The position numbers and the translations under genes are program-made. Of a stretch of DNA of 64,000 nucleotides, positions 43,018-51,387 are shown piece by piece. Under the pieces are notes generated by a model. That model did no database searches. It had not been told where the DNA came from and saw nothing but the letters and a program-made list of their open reading frames with translations. This stretch comes from Halorubrum rutilum (lineage in GTDB: Archaea > Halobacteriota > Halobacteria > Halobacteriales > Haloferacaceae): assembly GCF_024494565.1 (NCBI RefSeq), contig NZ_JANHDN010000004.1, forward strand, positions 186,001 through 250,000, written 5' to 3'. The stretch's first letter is position 1. The number at the start of each line of letters is the position of its first letter.

Positions 43018-44178
43018 CTACTCGTCGCTCGGGTACGTCGGGAGCCGAGCGGACTGCGCGCTGCCCTTGACCGACGCGAAGGGGAGGTCGGCGCGAGCCG
43101 CCGCGACCTCGTCGCCGTCGACGCGCACGGTCACGGGGTCGAGGGCGGCGTCGTACCGGACCAGCGCCAGCGCGATCGGGTCGCCCGAGGCGGGCCCGAC
43201 CGCCGCGCGAGTCACCTCGCCGACGGCCTCGTCGCCGGCGAAGACCGCCGCGCCGGGGGTCGGCAGGACCTCGTCGTACCCCTCCGGGTCGGCGTCGCCG
43301 TCAATCTCGGCGGTCGCGTCCGCGAGCCCGTCGAGCGTCAGCCCGACGAGGCGGCGGCTCGGACGGCCCTGGTTCTCGACGCGGGAGACGACCTCCTGGC
43401 CGACGTAACACCCCTTCTCGAAGTCGAGGGCGTTGCGGAGGCCGAGGACGTTCGGCACCGTTCCCTCCAGCTCGTACTCGAAGAGCGGCGTGCCCGCCTC
43501 GGCGGAGAGCGCGTCCCACGTCCGGTAGCCGAACGGGGCCGCGTTGAGCCCGCGGTTGATCAGCGTGTCGAACACCTCCTCGGCGTGGTCGGCCGCGCAG
43601 ACGACCTCGTATCCCTCCTCGCCGAGGGGCGCGTCGGTCGCGATCACGGTGACGCCGGCGTCGACCATCGAGCCGCGGACGAACGAGAGGGGCGTTTCCG
43701 GGGCGCCCGGCCCGCCGAGCACGGAGGCGATCTTCTCGGTCGACTTCGGGCCGTGGACGCCGAACACGCCGAACTCGTCGGAGGCGTCCTCGACCGTCAC
43801 GTCCTGGATGAACACCTTGCTCGACCAGTCCTCGGCGACGTCGGCGATGCGCTCTGGCGGGAGGAAGACGAGCAGGCGCTCGTCGGCGTTGTACACGTAC
43901 ATGTCCGTCTCGATGCCGCCCTGCGGGTCGAGCAGGAGCGCGTACGCGCCCCGTCCGTCCTCGGCCGGAACGCGGTTGGAGACGGCGTTGTCGACGAACT
44001 CGACGCGGTCGTCGCCCGTGATCGCGAGGACGCCGTACCCCATCTCGATGACGCCGACGACGTTGCGGACCGCCTTCCCGACGCGCTCTGGCTTCCCGTA
44101 GTGGTCGACCACCCGACGGCCGCCGCGGTCGCGGTACGTCGCGCCGTGGGCGCCGTGCGTGCCGGAGACGAGAGTCAT
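43018..44178 (-). CDS. YgfZ/GcvT-like folate-binding protein
   Basis: This 386-residue GcvT-fold protein carries the YgfZ signature KGCYVGQEVVSR (about 248-259). Other GcvT-domain segments include HYGKPERVGKAVRNVVGVIE near the N-terminus and GPASGDPIALALVRYD in the C-terminal beta barrel. YgfZ/IBA57 proteins use tetrahydrofolate and help maintain Fe-S clusters; GcvT proper transfers the glycine aminomethyl group. The K-G-C-Y-x-G-Q-E motif argues for the YgfZ branch, though haloarchaeal annotation often says aminomethyltransferase. The ATG at 44178 is well placed. Followed by repeat copy F. Confidence 0.85.
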   Translation of the reverse strand: MTLVSGTHGAHGATYRDRGGRRVVDHYGKPERVGKAVRNVVGVIEMGYGVLAITGDDRVEFVDNAVSNRVPAEDGRGAYALLLDPQGGIETDMYVYNADERLLVFLPPERIADVAEDWSSKVFIQDVTVEDASDEFGVFGVHGPKSTEKIASVLGGPGAPETPLSFVRGSMVDAGVTVIATDAPLGEEGYEVVCAADHAEEVFDTLINRGLNAAPFGYRTWDALSAEAGTPLFEYELEGTVPNVLGLRNALDFEKGCYVGQEVVSRVENQGRPSRRLVGLTLDGLADATAEIDGDADPEGYDEVLPTPGAAVFAGDEAVGEVTRAAVGPASGDPIALALVRYDAALDPVTVRVDGDEVAAARADLPFASVKGSAQSARLPTYPSDE

Positions 44179-44281
44179 ACCCCAAACGAGGCCGGGGAGC
44201 GGCAAAAGGTCGCTGGCTCGCGGCGGTGGCGCCACCGGGGCGTGGTCGCGGGAGGGTTCGACGCCGCCGCGGACGGTCGAG

Positions 44282-44581
44282 CTACAGCCCGAGCCGGTCG
44301 CGGATCGCGTCGACGAGTCCACCGGGCGGGTCGTCGTCCGGCGCGTCGGGGTCGGGGATCACGCGGTCGTGCGCGTAGACGCGGACGCGCTCCTCGCTCT
44401 CGACGGTGATGAGCGAGTCCTCCTTGAGCGACGACAGCGCCTCCTCGACGGCGTCGATGTCGGCGTCGACGGCCGCACGCAGCTCCAACACCGTCATCCC
44501 CTCGTCGCCGCGGTCGACGAGCGCGTCCAGCAGCGCGACCTCGACGTCGGGGCGGTCGCGGTATTCCGGCTTTGCGGCCAT
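44282..44581 (-). CDS. Small winged-helix-like protein (DUF6432-like), 99 aa
   Basis: This 99-residue protein has EYRDRPDVEVALLDALVDRG (about 6-25), EGMTVLELRAAVDADIDAVE (about 27-46), LSSLKEDSLITVESEERVRV (about 49-68), and a proline/aspartate linker to a short C-terminal helix (LVDAIRDRLGL). The helix-turn-helix plus wing pattern suggests a DNA-binding or protein-interaction module specific to haloarchaea; DUF6432 is my recollection of the family. It sits between archaemetzincin and the YgfZ-type gene on the same strand. Confidence 0.75.
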   Translation of the reverse strand: MAAKPEYRDRPDVEVALLDALVDRGDEGMTVLELRAAVDADIDAVEEALSSLKEDSLITVESEERVRVYAHDRVIPDPDAPDDDPPGGLVDAIRDRLGL

Positions 44582-44624
44582 GGGCGTTCGTTGGACAGGA
44601 CGGGGTTTACCTCTACCGGCGGGG

Positions 44625-45146
44625 TCACCTGACCAGCCGGGAACAGGAGCCGCAGAGGTTCTCCTCTTTCACGTCGACCTCGCGGACGGTCGGGGAGAAG
44701 GACATGACGCACTTGCTGTTGTCGCAGTGCTCCAGCCCGAGCGTGTGGCCGATCTCGTGGACCACCTCCTTGCGGACCCGGTCCGAGAACACGTCGACCG
44801 CGGGCTTCGTGGAGACGCCGCCGTCGGAGGAGGTGCGGAGCCGGTGGGTGGAGATCACGGAGCCGTTGCCGTTGAGGTACGCGAGCCCGAACACGTAGTT
44901 CCGGCGGCGGTAGTAGAGGTCCTGCGGGGTGATTCCGATGTTCTTCTCGCCGCCGCCGACGCGGCTGACGGTCTCGATCAGGTCCTCGGCGCGGTACTGG
45001 TCGCGACCCTCGTCGTAGGCGGTCTCGGGGATCGGCTGATCGTCGTGGACCGTGACGTCGCAGTCGTATACCGACCGGAGCGCGCCGGAGGCCTCCCGCT
45101 TCACGCGCGGGGTGACCTCCCCGACGGGGACGATGTCCACGAGCAT
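44625..45146 (-). CDS. amzA: Archaemetzincin-like zinc metalloprotease
   Basis: This 173-residue protein has the archaemetzincin motif VVHEIGHTLGLEHCDNSKCV (about 128-147): three His and a Glu (HExxHxxGxxHC) binding catalytic zinc, then the four-Cys structural zinc site completed by NLCGSCSRL near the C-terminus, and the Met-turn (MSFS). The N-terminal domain begins MLVDIVPVGEV. It is an aminopeptidase-type metalloprotease; the cellular role in archaea is unknown. CTTTAAGA (45170-45177, minus strand) lies 28 nt before the ATG, so the mRNA is leaderless. Divergent from the UPF0146 gene. Confidence 0.92.
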   Translation of the reverse strand: MLVDIVPVGEVTPRVKREASGALRSVYDCDVTVHDDQPIPETAYDEGRDQYRAEDLIETVSRVGGGEKNIGITPQDLYYRRRNYVFGLAYLNGNGSVISTHRLRTSSDGGVSTKPAVDVFSDRVRKEVVHEIGHTLGLEHCDNSKCVMSFSPTVREVDVKEENLCGSCSRLVR

Positions 45147-45185
45147 GAAACGGCTTATGACCGCCCCAATCTTAAAGCCCGCGCC

Positions 45186-45689
45186 GTGGTCTCACCGCCC
45201 CGTCTGGCGCTCGTCGAGGAGTTCGCCCGCCGCGATCGGCTGCTGGAGGTCGGCGTCGGCGACCGTCCCGGCGTCGCGCGATCGCTCGCCGAACGCGGCC
45301 GCGACGTCGTCGCGATCGACGTCGCCGTCGGCGAGCGGACGCGGGCCGCCGCCGACGGGACGGAGGCGGCGACGGTCGACGGTTCGCTTCGCGTCGTCGA
45401 GGCCGACGTGCTCGCCCTCGCGGAGGCGGCGGGCGGCGAGACCGGAACCGAACCTGACGAGGTGACGGGCGGGTTCGACGCGGTGTACGCCTGTAACCTC
45501 CCGGCGGAACTCCAGCGCCCGACGCTCACGCTCGCCGAGCGCCTGGACGCCGCGTGCCTGTTCACCACCCTCGGCTTCGAGGAGCCGACCGTGCCGGTCC
45601 GGCGGCGGTCGCTCTCCGGAGCCACGCTCTACGTCGCCCGCGGCGGTCCGGCGGGGTCCGGATCCTCGGGCGTCGATCGCGGACGGTGA
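45186..45689 (+). CDS. UPF0146 family protein
   Basis: This 167-residue protein starts at a GTG. It resembles a reduced methyltransferase fold: [20 protein letters not shown] (about 18-37) in place of a SAM motif [14 protein letters not shown] (about 41-53), then [20 protein letters not shown] (about 98-117) and C-terminal strands with [10 protein letters not shown]. The conserved glycine loop is short (GVGDRPG), so SAM binding is uncertain. UPF0146 is an archaeal family without known function. The acidic Gly/Ser tail is variable. Divergent from archaemetzincin, sharing a 39-bp promoter region. Confidence 0.82.
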   Translation: MVSPPRLALVEEFARRDRLLEVGVGDRPGVARSLAERGRDVVAIDVAVGERTRAAADGTEAATVDGSLRVVEADVLALAEAAGGETGTEPDEVTGGFDAVYACNLPAELQRPTLTLAERLDAACLFTTLGFEEPTVPVRRRSLSGATLYVARGGPAGSGSSGVDRGR

Positions 45690-45753
45690 CGGGCTTCCGG
45701 CCGAATCGACCGCGAACCCGAACGTTCTTTCCCTCACCTGCCGGCGTACGGGT

Positions 45754-46617
45754 ATGGAGGTCGACGCAGTCGTTCTCGACATCGACGGCGTCCTCGTCGA
45801 CGTCGGCGACTCGTACCGGCGGGCCGTAATCGAGTCCGTCGACAGGGTGTGCGGCAAGACGATCGACCGCGACACGGTCCAGGCGTTCAAGGACGCCGGC
45901 GGGTTCAACAACGACTGGGAGCTGACGGACGCGGCCGCGCTGTACGTGTTGGCCCGCCGCGAGGGGCTCGGGATGGACCCGGAGACGTTCACCGACCGGG
46001 TCGCCGAGGCCGGGGGCGGGCTCGCCGCGGCGAAGGCGGTCGTCGGCGACCTCCCCCGGGTCGCGCAGGCGCGCGTCCGCGACCAGTGGGACACCGAGCG
46101 CCTCCGCGAGACGTTCCAGGCGCTGTACCTCGGGGAGGAGCTGTACCGCGAGCTCGAGGGCGGGGAGCCGCCGCTGTCGGCGCCGGGGTACATCCACGAC
46201 GAGCCGACGCTCGTCGAGCCGGCGACGATCGCGGACCTCACCGAGCGGTTCGACGTCGGCGTGTTGACGGGGCGGCCCGCTGCCGAGGCCGAGATCGCCT
46301 TGGAGCGCGTCGGCCTCGACGTCCCCGACGACCGCCGGTTCACGATGGACGACTGGGAGGAGGGGAAGCCGCACCCGCGGGCGCTTGTCGCCCTCGCGGA
46401 GCGGTTCGGCGCCGAGCGCGTCGCCTTCGCCGGCGACACCCTCGACGACGTGCGGACCGCGCGCAACGCCGACGACGAGGACGCGAGCCGCGTCTACTAC
46501 GGGATCGCCGTGTTGACGGGCGGGCTGACCGGCGAGGAGGGGCGCCGGAAGTTCGCCGAGAACGGGGCCGACGCGGTCGTCGATGACGTGAACGAGCTGG
46601 TCGGGTTGCTGGAATAG
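45754..46617 (+). CDS. HAD-superfamily hydrolase (TIGR01548-like)
   Basis: This 287-residue phosphatase-type HAD protein has motif [21 protein letters not shown] (about 4-23) with nucleophile and acid/base Asp, motif [13 protein letters not shown] (about 168-178), motif III Lys in WEEGKPHP (about 205-212), and motif [18 protein letters not shown] (about 227-242). The helical cap (about 30-140) is of the type found in archaeal TIGR01548 proteins, whose substrate is unknown; imidazoleglycerol-phosphate chemistry has been suggested for relatives. It is followed by a tRNA gene on the opposite strand. The ATG at 45754 is the family start. Confidence 0.88.
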   Translation: MEVDAVVLDIDGVLVDVGDSYRRAVIESVDRVCGKTIDRDTVQAFKDAGGFNNDWELTDAAALYVLARREGLGMDPETFTDRVAEAGGGLAAAKAVVGDLPRVAQARVRDQWDTERLRETFQALYLGEELYRELEGGEPPLSAPGYIHDEPTLVEPATIADLTERFDVGVLTGRPAAEAEIALERVGLDVPDDRRFTMDDWEEGKPHPRALVALAERFGAERVAFAGDTLDDVRTARNADDEDASRVYYGIAVLTGGLTGEEGRRKFAENGADAVVDDVNELVGLLE

Positions 46618-46621
46618 AAGA

Positions 46622-46696
46622 TGGGCCTTGCCGGATTCGAACCGGCGATCAACTCGTTATGAGCGAGTCGCTTTAACCGGACTAAGCTAAAGGCCC
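46622..46696 (-). tRNA. tRNA with CAU anticodon (Ile2 or elongator Met)
   Basis: A 75-nt cloverleaf: acceptor GGGCCTT / AAGGCCC, discriminator A, anticodon stem ACTCG/CGAGT around CTCATAA, T arm CCGGTTCGAATCCGG. Anticodon CAU (complement at 46659-46661). GGGCC acceptor ends are usual in archaeal tRNA-Ile, so an Ile2 tRNA with agmatidine-modified C34 is as likely as elongator Met. It is not the initiator, since the acceptor begins with a G-C pair and the anticodon stem lacks three G-C pairs. Confidence 0.92.
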
Positions 46697-46803
46697 GTGT
46701 TCCGGCGTTAGCGGGACGAACCCTTTAGCGTACCGAATCCCCTCGATCGCGGGAAGCCGTACCGGTACGAACAGGGAGCTACGCAGAGCGAGAAACGATG
46801 AGG

Positions 46804-46876
46804 CGCCGAAGCCAGGACTCGAACCTGGGACCGCCTCGTTAACAGCGAGGCGCTCTACCAACTGAGCTACTTCGGC
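46804..46876 (-). tRNA. tRNA-Asn (anticodon GTT)
   Basis: A 73-nt cloverleaf: acceptor GCCGAAG / CTTCGGC, discriminator G, D arm AGCTCAGTTGGTAGAGC, anticodon stem CCTCG/CGAGG with loop CTGTTAA giving anticodon GUU (complement at 46841-46843), T arm CCAGGTTCGAGTCCTGG. No intron, CCA not encoded. GatB at 4521 could participate in making Asn-tRNA(Asn) if the organism uses the indirect route. Confidence 0.96.
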
Positions 46877-47038
46877 CCGATTCAAGATACTCGACTGGTT
46901 TTGATAGGGCTTTCGTTTCCGCCCGACTCGGCCGCGACGAACCACGTGGGCGCGTCGAGTCGCCGGCGGCCGTTTTTCCGACCGCCCCGCTGCCCCCGCG
47001 ACCGACACGTTTTCGGTCGGACCGCGAGAGGGACGGAC

Positions 47039-48457
47039 ATGGACGATCCCGAGTCGGACGAGCCCGAGTCCGACGACCTCGACGCGGTCCTCTCGCGCGT
47101 CCGCGACCGTGTGGTTCCGGAGCCCGAGGAGCGCGACCGGCTCCGGGAGGTCGCCGGCGACCTCGTCGAGCGCGCCCGCGAGGCGATCGCCGACCTCCCC
47201 GTCGAGGCGGACGTGGTGCAGGTGGGGTCGACGGCCCGCGGGACGTGGGTCTCCGGCGACCGCGACATCGACCTGTTCGTCCGGTTCGACGCGGACCTCG
47301 ACCGCGCCGAACTGGAGGAGTACGGGCTCGCGGTCGGTCACGCCGTCCTCCCCGACGGCCACGAGGAGTACGCCGAACACCCGTACGTGAAGGGGACCTA
47401 CGAGGGGTTCGACGTCGACCTCGTCCCCTGTCACGACGTGGAGACCGCGGGCGAGCTCGTCTCCGCGGTCGACCGGACCCCCTTCCACGACGCGTACCTC
47501 TCGGCGCGGCTCGACGACGAGCTCGCCGACGACGTGGTGCTCGCGAAGGCGTTCCTGAAGGGGATCGGCGCCTACGGGAGCGATCTCCGCACCGAGGGGT
47601 TCTCGGGCTACCTGACGGAGCTGCTCGTGTTAGAGCTCGGCGGGTTCGTCCCCCTCGTCGAGTCCGCGCGGAGCTGGCACCCGCCGGTGGAGTTCGACCC
47701 GGAGGGTCACGCCGAGGAGACGTTCGACGATCCGCTCGTCGTCGTCGATCCCACGGACCCGACCCGGAACGTCGCGGCGGTGCTCTCGGCCGCGAACGCC
47801 GCGCGGTTCCAGCACTACGCCCGCGAGCTGCTCGCGGCGCCGCGCGAGACGCTGTTCGAGCCCGACGACCCGCAGGCGCTCGACGCCGCGGGCGTCCGGG
47901 CCCACCTCGATCGGCGGGAGACGACCCCGGTCGCCGTCGTCTTCGACGCTCCCGACCTGGTCGACGACCAGCTGTGGCCCCAGCTCCGGCGCTCCCTCGA
48001 CGGGATCGTCCGCGGGCTGAACGCGCACGGGTTCGACGTGTTGCGCGCGCAGGCGATGGTCGACGACGACCGGGCCGAACGGGGCCCGACCGGGCCGGTC
48101 CGCGCCGCGCTGTACGCCGAGCTGGAGGTCGCCGAGCGGCCGGCGGTCGAGCGCCACGAGGGCCCGCCGGTCGCGGTGCGGAAACACGCCGCGAGCTTCT
48201 ACGAGTCGTACGCCGACGACGTCGACCCGGAGACGTACGGCCCGTTCATCGACGGCGAGCGGTACGTCGTCGAGCGGGAGCGGGAGTTCACGACGGTTCG
48301 GGCCTACCTCGAGAGCGACGCCGCCGGCGACGTCGCGCTCGGGGCGCAGGTGGAGCGGGCGTTCGCCGAGCGCGACGTGCTGGTCGGCGACGCCGTCGCG
48401 ACGCTGGCGCCGACGTTCGGGACGACGCTCCGCGAGTTCTACGAGCCGCACCCGTGA
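47039..48457 (+). CDS. cca: CCA-adding enzyme (class I tRNA nucleotidyltransferase)
   Basis: This 472-residue archaeal class I enzyme has the catalytic motif QVGSTARGTWVSGDRDIDLF (about 62-81), with the two metal-binding Asp, then KGTYEGFDVDLVPCHDVE (about 119-136) bearing the third carboxylate. The neck, body and tail domains follow (about 150-450). It adds CCA to tRNA 3' ends without a nucleic acid template. None of the three tRNA genes in this window encodes CCA, so the enzyme is needed for their maturation. It sits next to two tRNA genes. The ATG at 47039 precedes an acidic N-terminal segment. Confidence 0.95.
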   Translation: MDDPESDEPESDDLDAVLSRVRDRVVPEPEERDRLREVAGDLVERAREAIADLPVEADVVQVGSTARGTWVSGDRDIDLFVRFDADLDRAELEEYGLAVGHAVLPDGHEEYAEHPYVKGTYEGFDVDLVPCHDVETAGELVSAVDRTPFHDAYLSARLDDELADDVVLAKAFLKGIGAYGSDLRTEGFSGYLTELLVLELGGFVPLVESARSWHPPVEFDPEGHAEETFDDPLVVVDPTDPTRNVAAVLSAANAARFQHYARELLAAPRETLFEPDDPQALDAAGVRAHLDRRETTPVAVVFDAPDLVDDQLWPQLRRSLDGIVRGLNAHGFDVLRAQAMVDDDRAERGPTGPVRAALYAELEVAERPAVERHEGPPVAVRKHAASFYESYADDVDPETYGPFIDGERYVVEREREFTTVRAYLESDAAGDVALGAQVERAFAERDVLVGDAVATLAPTFGTTLREFYEPHP

Positions 48458-48490
48458 CCGGGCCGCGGAACCGCCGCCGCTCCGCGGCCC

Positions 48491-48865
48491 TCACGCCGAG
48501 AGGCGGTCCGACGCGAGGTAGACGAGCGCGACGAGCGCGATCAGGATCGCCCCGATCGCCGAGGTGAACGCCGCGACGCGCGGGAAGACGAGCCAGAAGG
48601 CGACGTAAAACGAGAGGGCGAACACGAGGAGCCCGGCGATCACGACGCCGCGGGTCGGGTTCTGGACCGCGGCGACGAACACCCGCTGCGGCAGCGAGAG
48701 ATCGCCGAACGAGGGCGCCTCGTCGCCGAACGCTCCGGACGCGGCCTCGGACGGCGCGGCCTCCGCGGAGGCGGCGGCCGCGTCCGGATCCGCGGGGTCC
48801 GGATCGCCGGTCGCGCGCTCCGCGTCGGCCCCCCCGTCGACCCGGCTCTCGGCGTCGTCTGTCAC
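48491..48865 (-). CDS. Hypothetical two-helix membrane protein, 124 aa
   Basis: This 124-residue protein has a long acidic, alanine-rich N-terminal region (about 1-50), a conserved-looking LSLPQRVFVAAVQNPTRGVV (about 56-75) and two hydrophobic helices (about 73-95 and 98-120). Proteins of this type, with a disordered cytoplasmic N-terminus and a membrane hairpin, recur in haloarchaea without known function. Convergent with the CCA enzyme gene. Confidence 0.65.
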   Translation of the reverse strand: MTDDAESRVDGGADAERATGDPDPADPDAAAASAEAAPSEAASGAFGDEAPSFGDLSLPQRVFVAAVQNPTRGVVIAGLLVFALSFYVAFWLVFPRVAAFTSAIGAILIALVALVYLASDRLSA

Positions 48866-48934
48866 GCGAGCCGGTACGGCCCGGAGGTGCCTGTACCTGT
48901 CGCTCCCGGCCGTCGGACTGACGGCCGGAGCGAC

Positions 48935-49291
48935 TCACGCGACCGCGCCGACGAGCGTCGACCCGGCGAGGAACGCGACCAACGCGGCCGCCAGGTTCGC
49001 GGCGGCGAACCCGACGGCGACATCTGTTTCGCCGTCGGTCGCGGCCGACACCGCCTCGACCGCGAACGACGAGAACGTGGTGAACGCGCCGCAGGCGCCC
49101 GTCGCGACGAACAGCGTCGCCGCCGAGCCGATTGGCGCGGCGAGGACGGCGCCGAGCGCGAGGCTGCCGAGCGCGTTGACGGTCACCACAGAGCGGCGTC
49201 CCGCGACCCGGAGCCCGACGACGTGCCTGGCGACCGCGCCAAACGCTCCGCCGACGCCGACGAGCGCGGTCGCGGGGAGCGGTCCGATCAC
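48935..49291 (-). CDS. crcB: CrcB/Fluc fluoride channel subunit (first of pair)
   Basis: This 118-residue four-helix protein has the Fluc motifs GGAFGAVARHVVGLRVAGR (about 14-32), TVNALGSLALGAVLAA (about 37-52) with the conserved Asn, and VATGACGAFTTFSSFAVEAV (about 62-81) with the TTFSSF signature of the fluoride path. It exports fluoride as a dual-topology dimer or a heterodimer. It overlaps the other subunit gene by 4 nt on the same strand, so the pair almost certainly forms an antiparallel heterodimer, as for known two-gene Fluc systems. Confidence 0.92.
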   Translation of the reverse strand: MIGPLPATALVGVGGAFGAVARHVVGLRVAGRRSVVTVNALGSLALGAVLAAPIGSAATLFVATGACGAFTTFSSFAVEAVSAATDGETDVAVGFAAANLAAALVAFLAGSTLVGAVA

Positions 49292-49635
49292 GCTCGGCCC
49301 CCGACCAGGAGTCCGCCGAGCGCGGCCGCGAATCCGACCGCGTAGCTCGCGGCGACGTACGCGGCTCCGGAGAGCCCTCCGAGCGCCACGGCGTCGCCGA
49401 CGAACGTGCTGTAGGTCGTGAACGACGAGAGCGCCCCGGTACCGACGAATAGCTGTGCGCGGGTCGTCGCCGCCCGAGAGACCAACAGCCCGAGCGCGAA
49501 GGACCCGACGGCGTTGGCAGCGAGCGTGCCGGCGCCGGTCGGGTCCTCGACAGCGACGGCGACGCCGTGTCTGGCGACGGCGCCGAGGAAGCCGCCGGCT
49601 GCGACGAGCAGGTACCCGAGCGGCGTCCGTTCCAT
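49288..49635 (-). CDS. crcB: CrcB/Fluc fluoride channel subunit (second of pair)
   Basis: This 115-residue four-helix protein has GGFLGAVARHGVAVAVEDPT (about 14-33), LAANAVGSFALGLLVSRAAT (about 38-57) and VGTGALSSFTTYSTFVGDAV (about 63-82), the second with T-T-Y-S-T-F in place of TTFSSF. It is upstream of and overlaps the first crcB gene. The two proteins differ throughout, which fits functional specialisation into opposite membrane orientations. The start at 49635 (MERTPLG) was preferred; upstream residues are basic and not family-like. Confidence 0.92.
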   Translation of the reverse strand: MERTPLGYLLVAAGGFLGAVARHGVAVAVEDPTGAGTLAANAVGSFALGLLVSRAATTRAQLFVGTGALSSFTTYSTFVGDAVALGGLSGAAYVAASYAVGFAAALGGLLVGGRA

Positions 49636-49654
49636 GCGAACGCGTCGGTGGCGG

Positions 49655-50764
49655 TCACCTTGGACCTTCGGGCTCGGGCGCGTCCGGGGCGTCTGCAGCG
49701 GGCCCGTCGGAAGCACCCGCGTCGCTCGCTCGGGGGCTCCCGCCGCCGTGCGGCGTCCGCCGTTCGCGGACCCTGACGGTGTGACTCGTCTCGGTCGCGT
49801 CGTCGACGACGAGCGCCTCGCCGGTGCCGGTCGGGAGCCGCTCGGCGAGGCCGCCCGCGAGGTACGTCGCCTCGGCCTCCGTGAGCCGGGCCACGTCGCG
49901 CTCGGCGGTGAGCCGGTGACAGACCAGCAGGTCCGACTGGGAGACGGCGACGCTCGGCAGGGCGCCCGGGCGCTGCGTCGCGCAGACGAGCGAGACCCCC
50001 GGCGCGCGGCCGCGGGTCAGGAGCGTTCGGAGGGCGGGGTCGGCGACGCCGCCGAAGAAGGCGTGCGCCTCGTCGACGAGCAGCCACGGGAGCCGGTCGA
50101 GGTCGCCGCCGATCCGGGCGTCGTAGAGCCCGCGGGCGACCGCCCTGACGACGGCGGCCGCGGCGGCCTCGGGGACCCCGGCGAGGTCGAGCACGGTCGG
50201 AGTCCCGTCGGTCGCGAGGGCGGTGATCGGCGGCGCCTCGGCGTCGAACGCGCCCCACGACGCCGCGAGCCGAAGGTGGTTCGCGGCCGCGAGGCGCGCG
50301 CTCTCCGGCGCGTCGGCCTCGGCGACGCGGTCGCGCAGGTCGGCGACCGAGACCGTCCCCGCGCCCGCCGTCGCGTCGGCGACGGCCCGCCACACCACCC
50401 CGCCCGGGCCGCCCGTCGGGTCGAGGCCGAGCAGGTCCGGCCACGCGGACGCCGGGACCGCGTCCGGACGGATCGACGGCTCGACCGTGGGACCGCCCAC
50501 GGCCCGGAGGCCCTCGAAGACGCCCATCGGATCGACGACGACCGGGGAGACGCCCGACGCGTCCGCGAGCCCCTCGGCGAGGACGCCGAGCGTGTACGAC
50601 TTCCCGGTGCCGCGCTTGCCGAAGACGACGCCGGCGTGCGGCCGGTCCGCGTCGACGCCGACCGGGGCTCCGGCGGTACCGTCGCGGGCGAGAAAGGAGC
50701 CGAGACGGACGGTCGGGAGCGACGCGGCGCGGTCCCCGTCCGCCTCGCGTCCGAGCACGTGCAT
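49655..50764 (-). CDS. HerA/DUF87-like P-loop ATPase
   Basis: This 369-residue protein has the HerA/FtsK-like Walker A VVFGKRGTGKSYTLGVLAEG (about 47-66), an N-terminal barrel-like segment with LPTVRLGSFLARDGTAG, Walker B PWLLVDEAHAFFGG (about 222-235) and VSLVCATQRPGALPSVAVSQ (about 256-275), as in archaeal HerA relatives. The C-terminal 40 residues are disordered. HerA with NurA resects DNA ends, but no NurA is present here, so this is a stand-alone HerA-like ATPase of unknown partner. It ends 20 nt before the start of the crcB pair on the same strand. Confidence 0.85.
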   Translation of the reverse strand: MHVLGREADGDRAASLPTVRLGSFLARDGTAGAPVGVDADRPHAGVVFGKRGTGKSYTLGVLAEGLADASGVSPVVVDPMGVFEGLRAVGGPTVEPSIRPDAVPASAWPDLLGLDPTGGPGGVVWRAVADATAGAGTVSVADLRDRVAEADAPESARLAAANHLRLAASWGAFDAEAPPITALATDGTPTVLDLAGVPEAAAAAVVRAVARGLYDARIGGDLDRLPWLLVDEAHAFFGGVADPALRTLLTRGRAPGVSLVCATQRPGALPSVAVSQSDLLVCHRLTAERDVARLTEAEATYLAGGLAERLPTGTGEALVVDDATETSHTVRVRERRTPHGGGSPRASDAGASDGPAADAPDAPEPEGPR

Positions 50765-50879
50765 ACCGGCGGTGGCCGCGGTATCGCCCAAAAGGGTCGG
50801 GGAGGCGAGACGGGCGAGCTCGTCGACGACGGCGCTACCGAGCCGACCGCTTATGAGCGATGCCGCGGCCAGGGGCCGT

Positions 50880-51356
50880 ATGTCGGACTCGAAACGCGAC
50901 GGACGCACCGCGAACCGCCGATCGTTCCGCGCGGACAGCCGCGCGATCGAGGGGTTACCGGTCAGACTGGTGATCGCCCTCGTCGTCGGCGTCGCCAGCC
51001 TCAGCGTGATGATGGGGATGATCGGGGACATCGAGGGGCTCGCCGCGACCGAGGTGGACGCGCAGCCGCAGCCGGAGGTGACGACGCCCGGCGAGCAGTC
51101 CATCGACGTCTCCGTCATCGACCCCGACGGCGGGCGGGTCGCCGACGCGACGGTCCTCGTCCGCAGCGGGTCGGCGCAGATCGACGGGGTCGCGACGGCG
51201 GAGACGAACGAGGAGGGGGTCGCGACCGTCGACGTCGCGCCGGAGCTGGGACCGAACCAGCCTGACGGGACGCTCACGGTCGACGTCAAGCCGCCGGCAG
51301 AGGGCGACTACGTCGACGAGCGGGAGAACACGGCGGTGCTCGTCGTCGAGGAGTGA
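50880..51356 (+). CDS. Single-pass protein with extracellular Ig-like domain, 158 aa
   Basis: This 158-residue protein has a basic N-terminus (about 1-22, NRRSFRADSRAIEG), a transmembrane helix (about 28-48, VRLVIALVVGVASLSVMMGM) resembling an archaeal pilin-type or anchor segment, and an Ig-like domain (about 72-155) of the carboxypeptidase-regulatory type with IDVSVIDPDGGRVADATVLV. It is presumably exposed outside the membrane. No enzymatic motif is seen. CTTATG near 50850 may serve as its TATA box. Confidence 0.7.
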   Translation: MSDSKRDGRTANRRSFRADSRAIEGLPVRLVIALVVGVASLSVMMGMIGDIEGLAATEVDAQPQPEVTTPGEQSIDVSVIDPDGGRVADATVLVRSGSAQIDGVATAETNEEGVATVDVAPELGPNQPDGTLTVDVKPPAEGDYVDERENTAVLVVEE

Positions 51357-51387
51357 CGGAGGGGACGCGTCGGGGCGCTTCGTTCCC

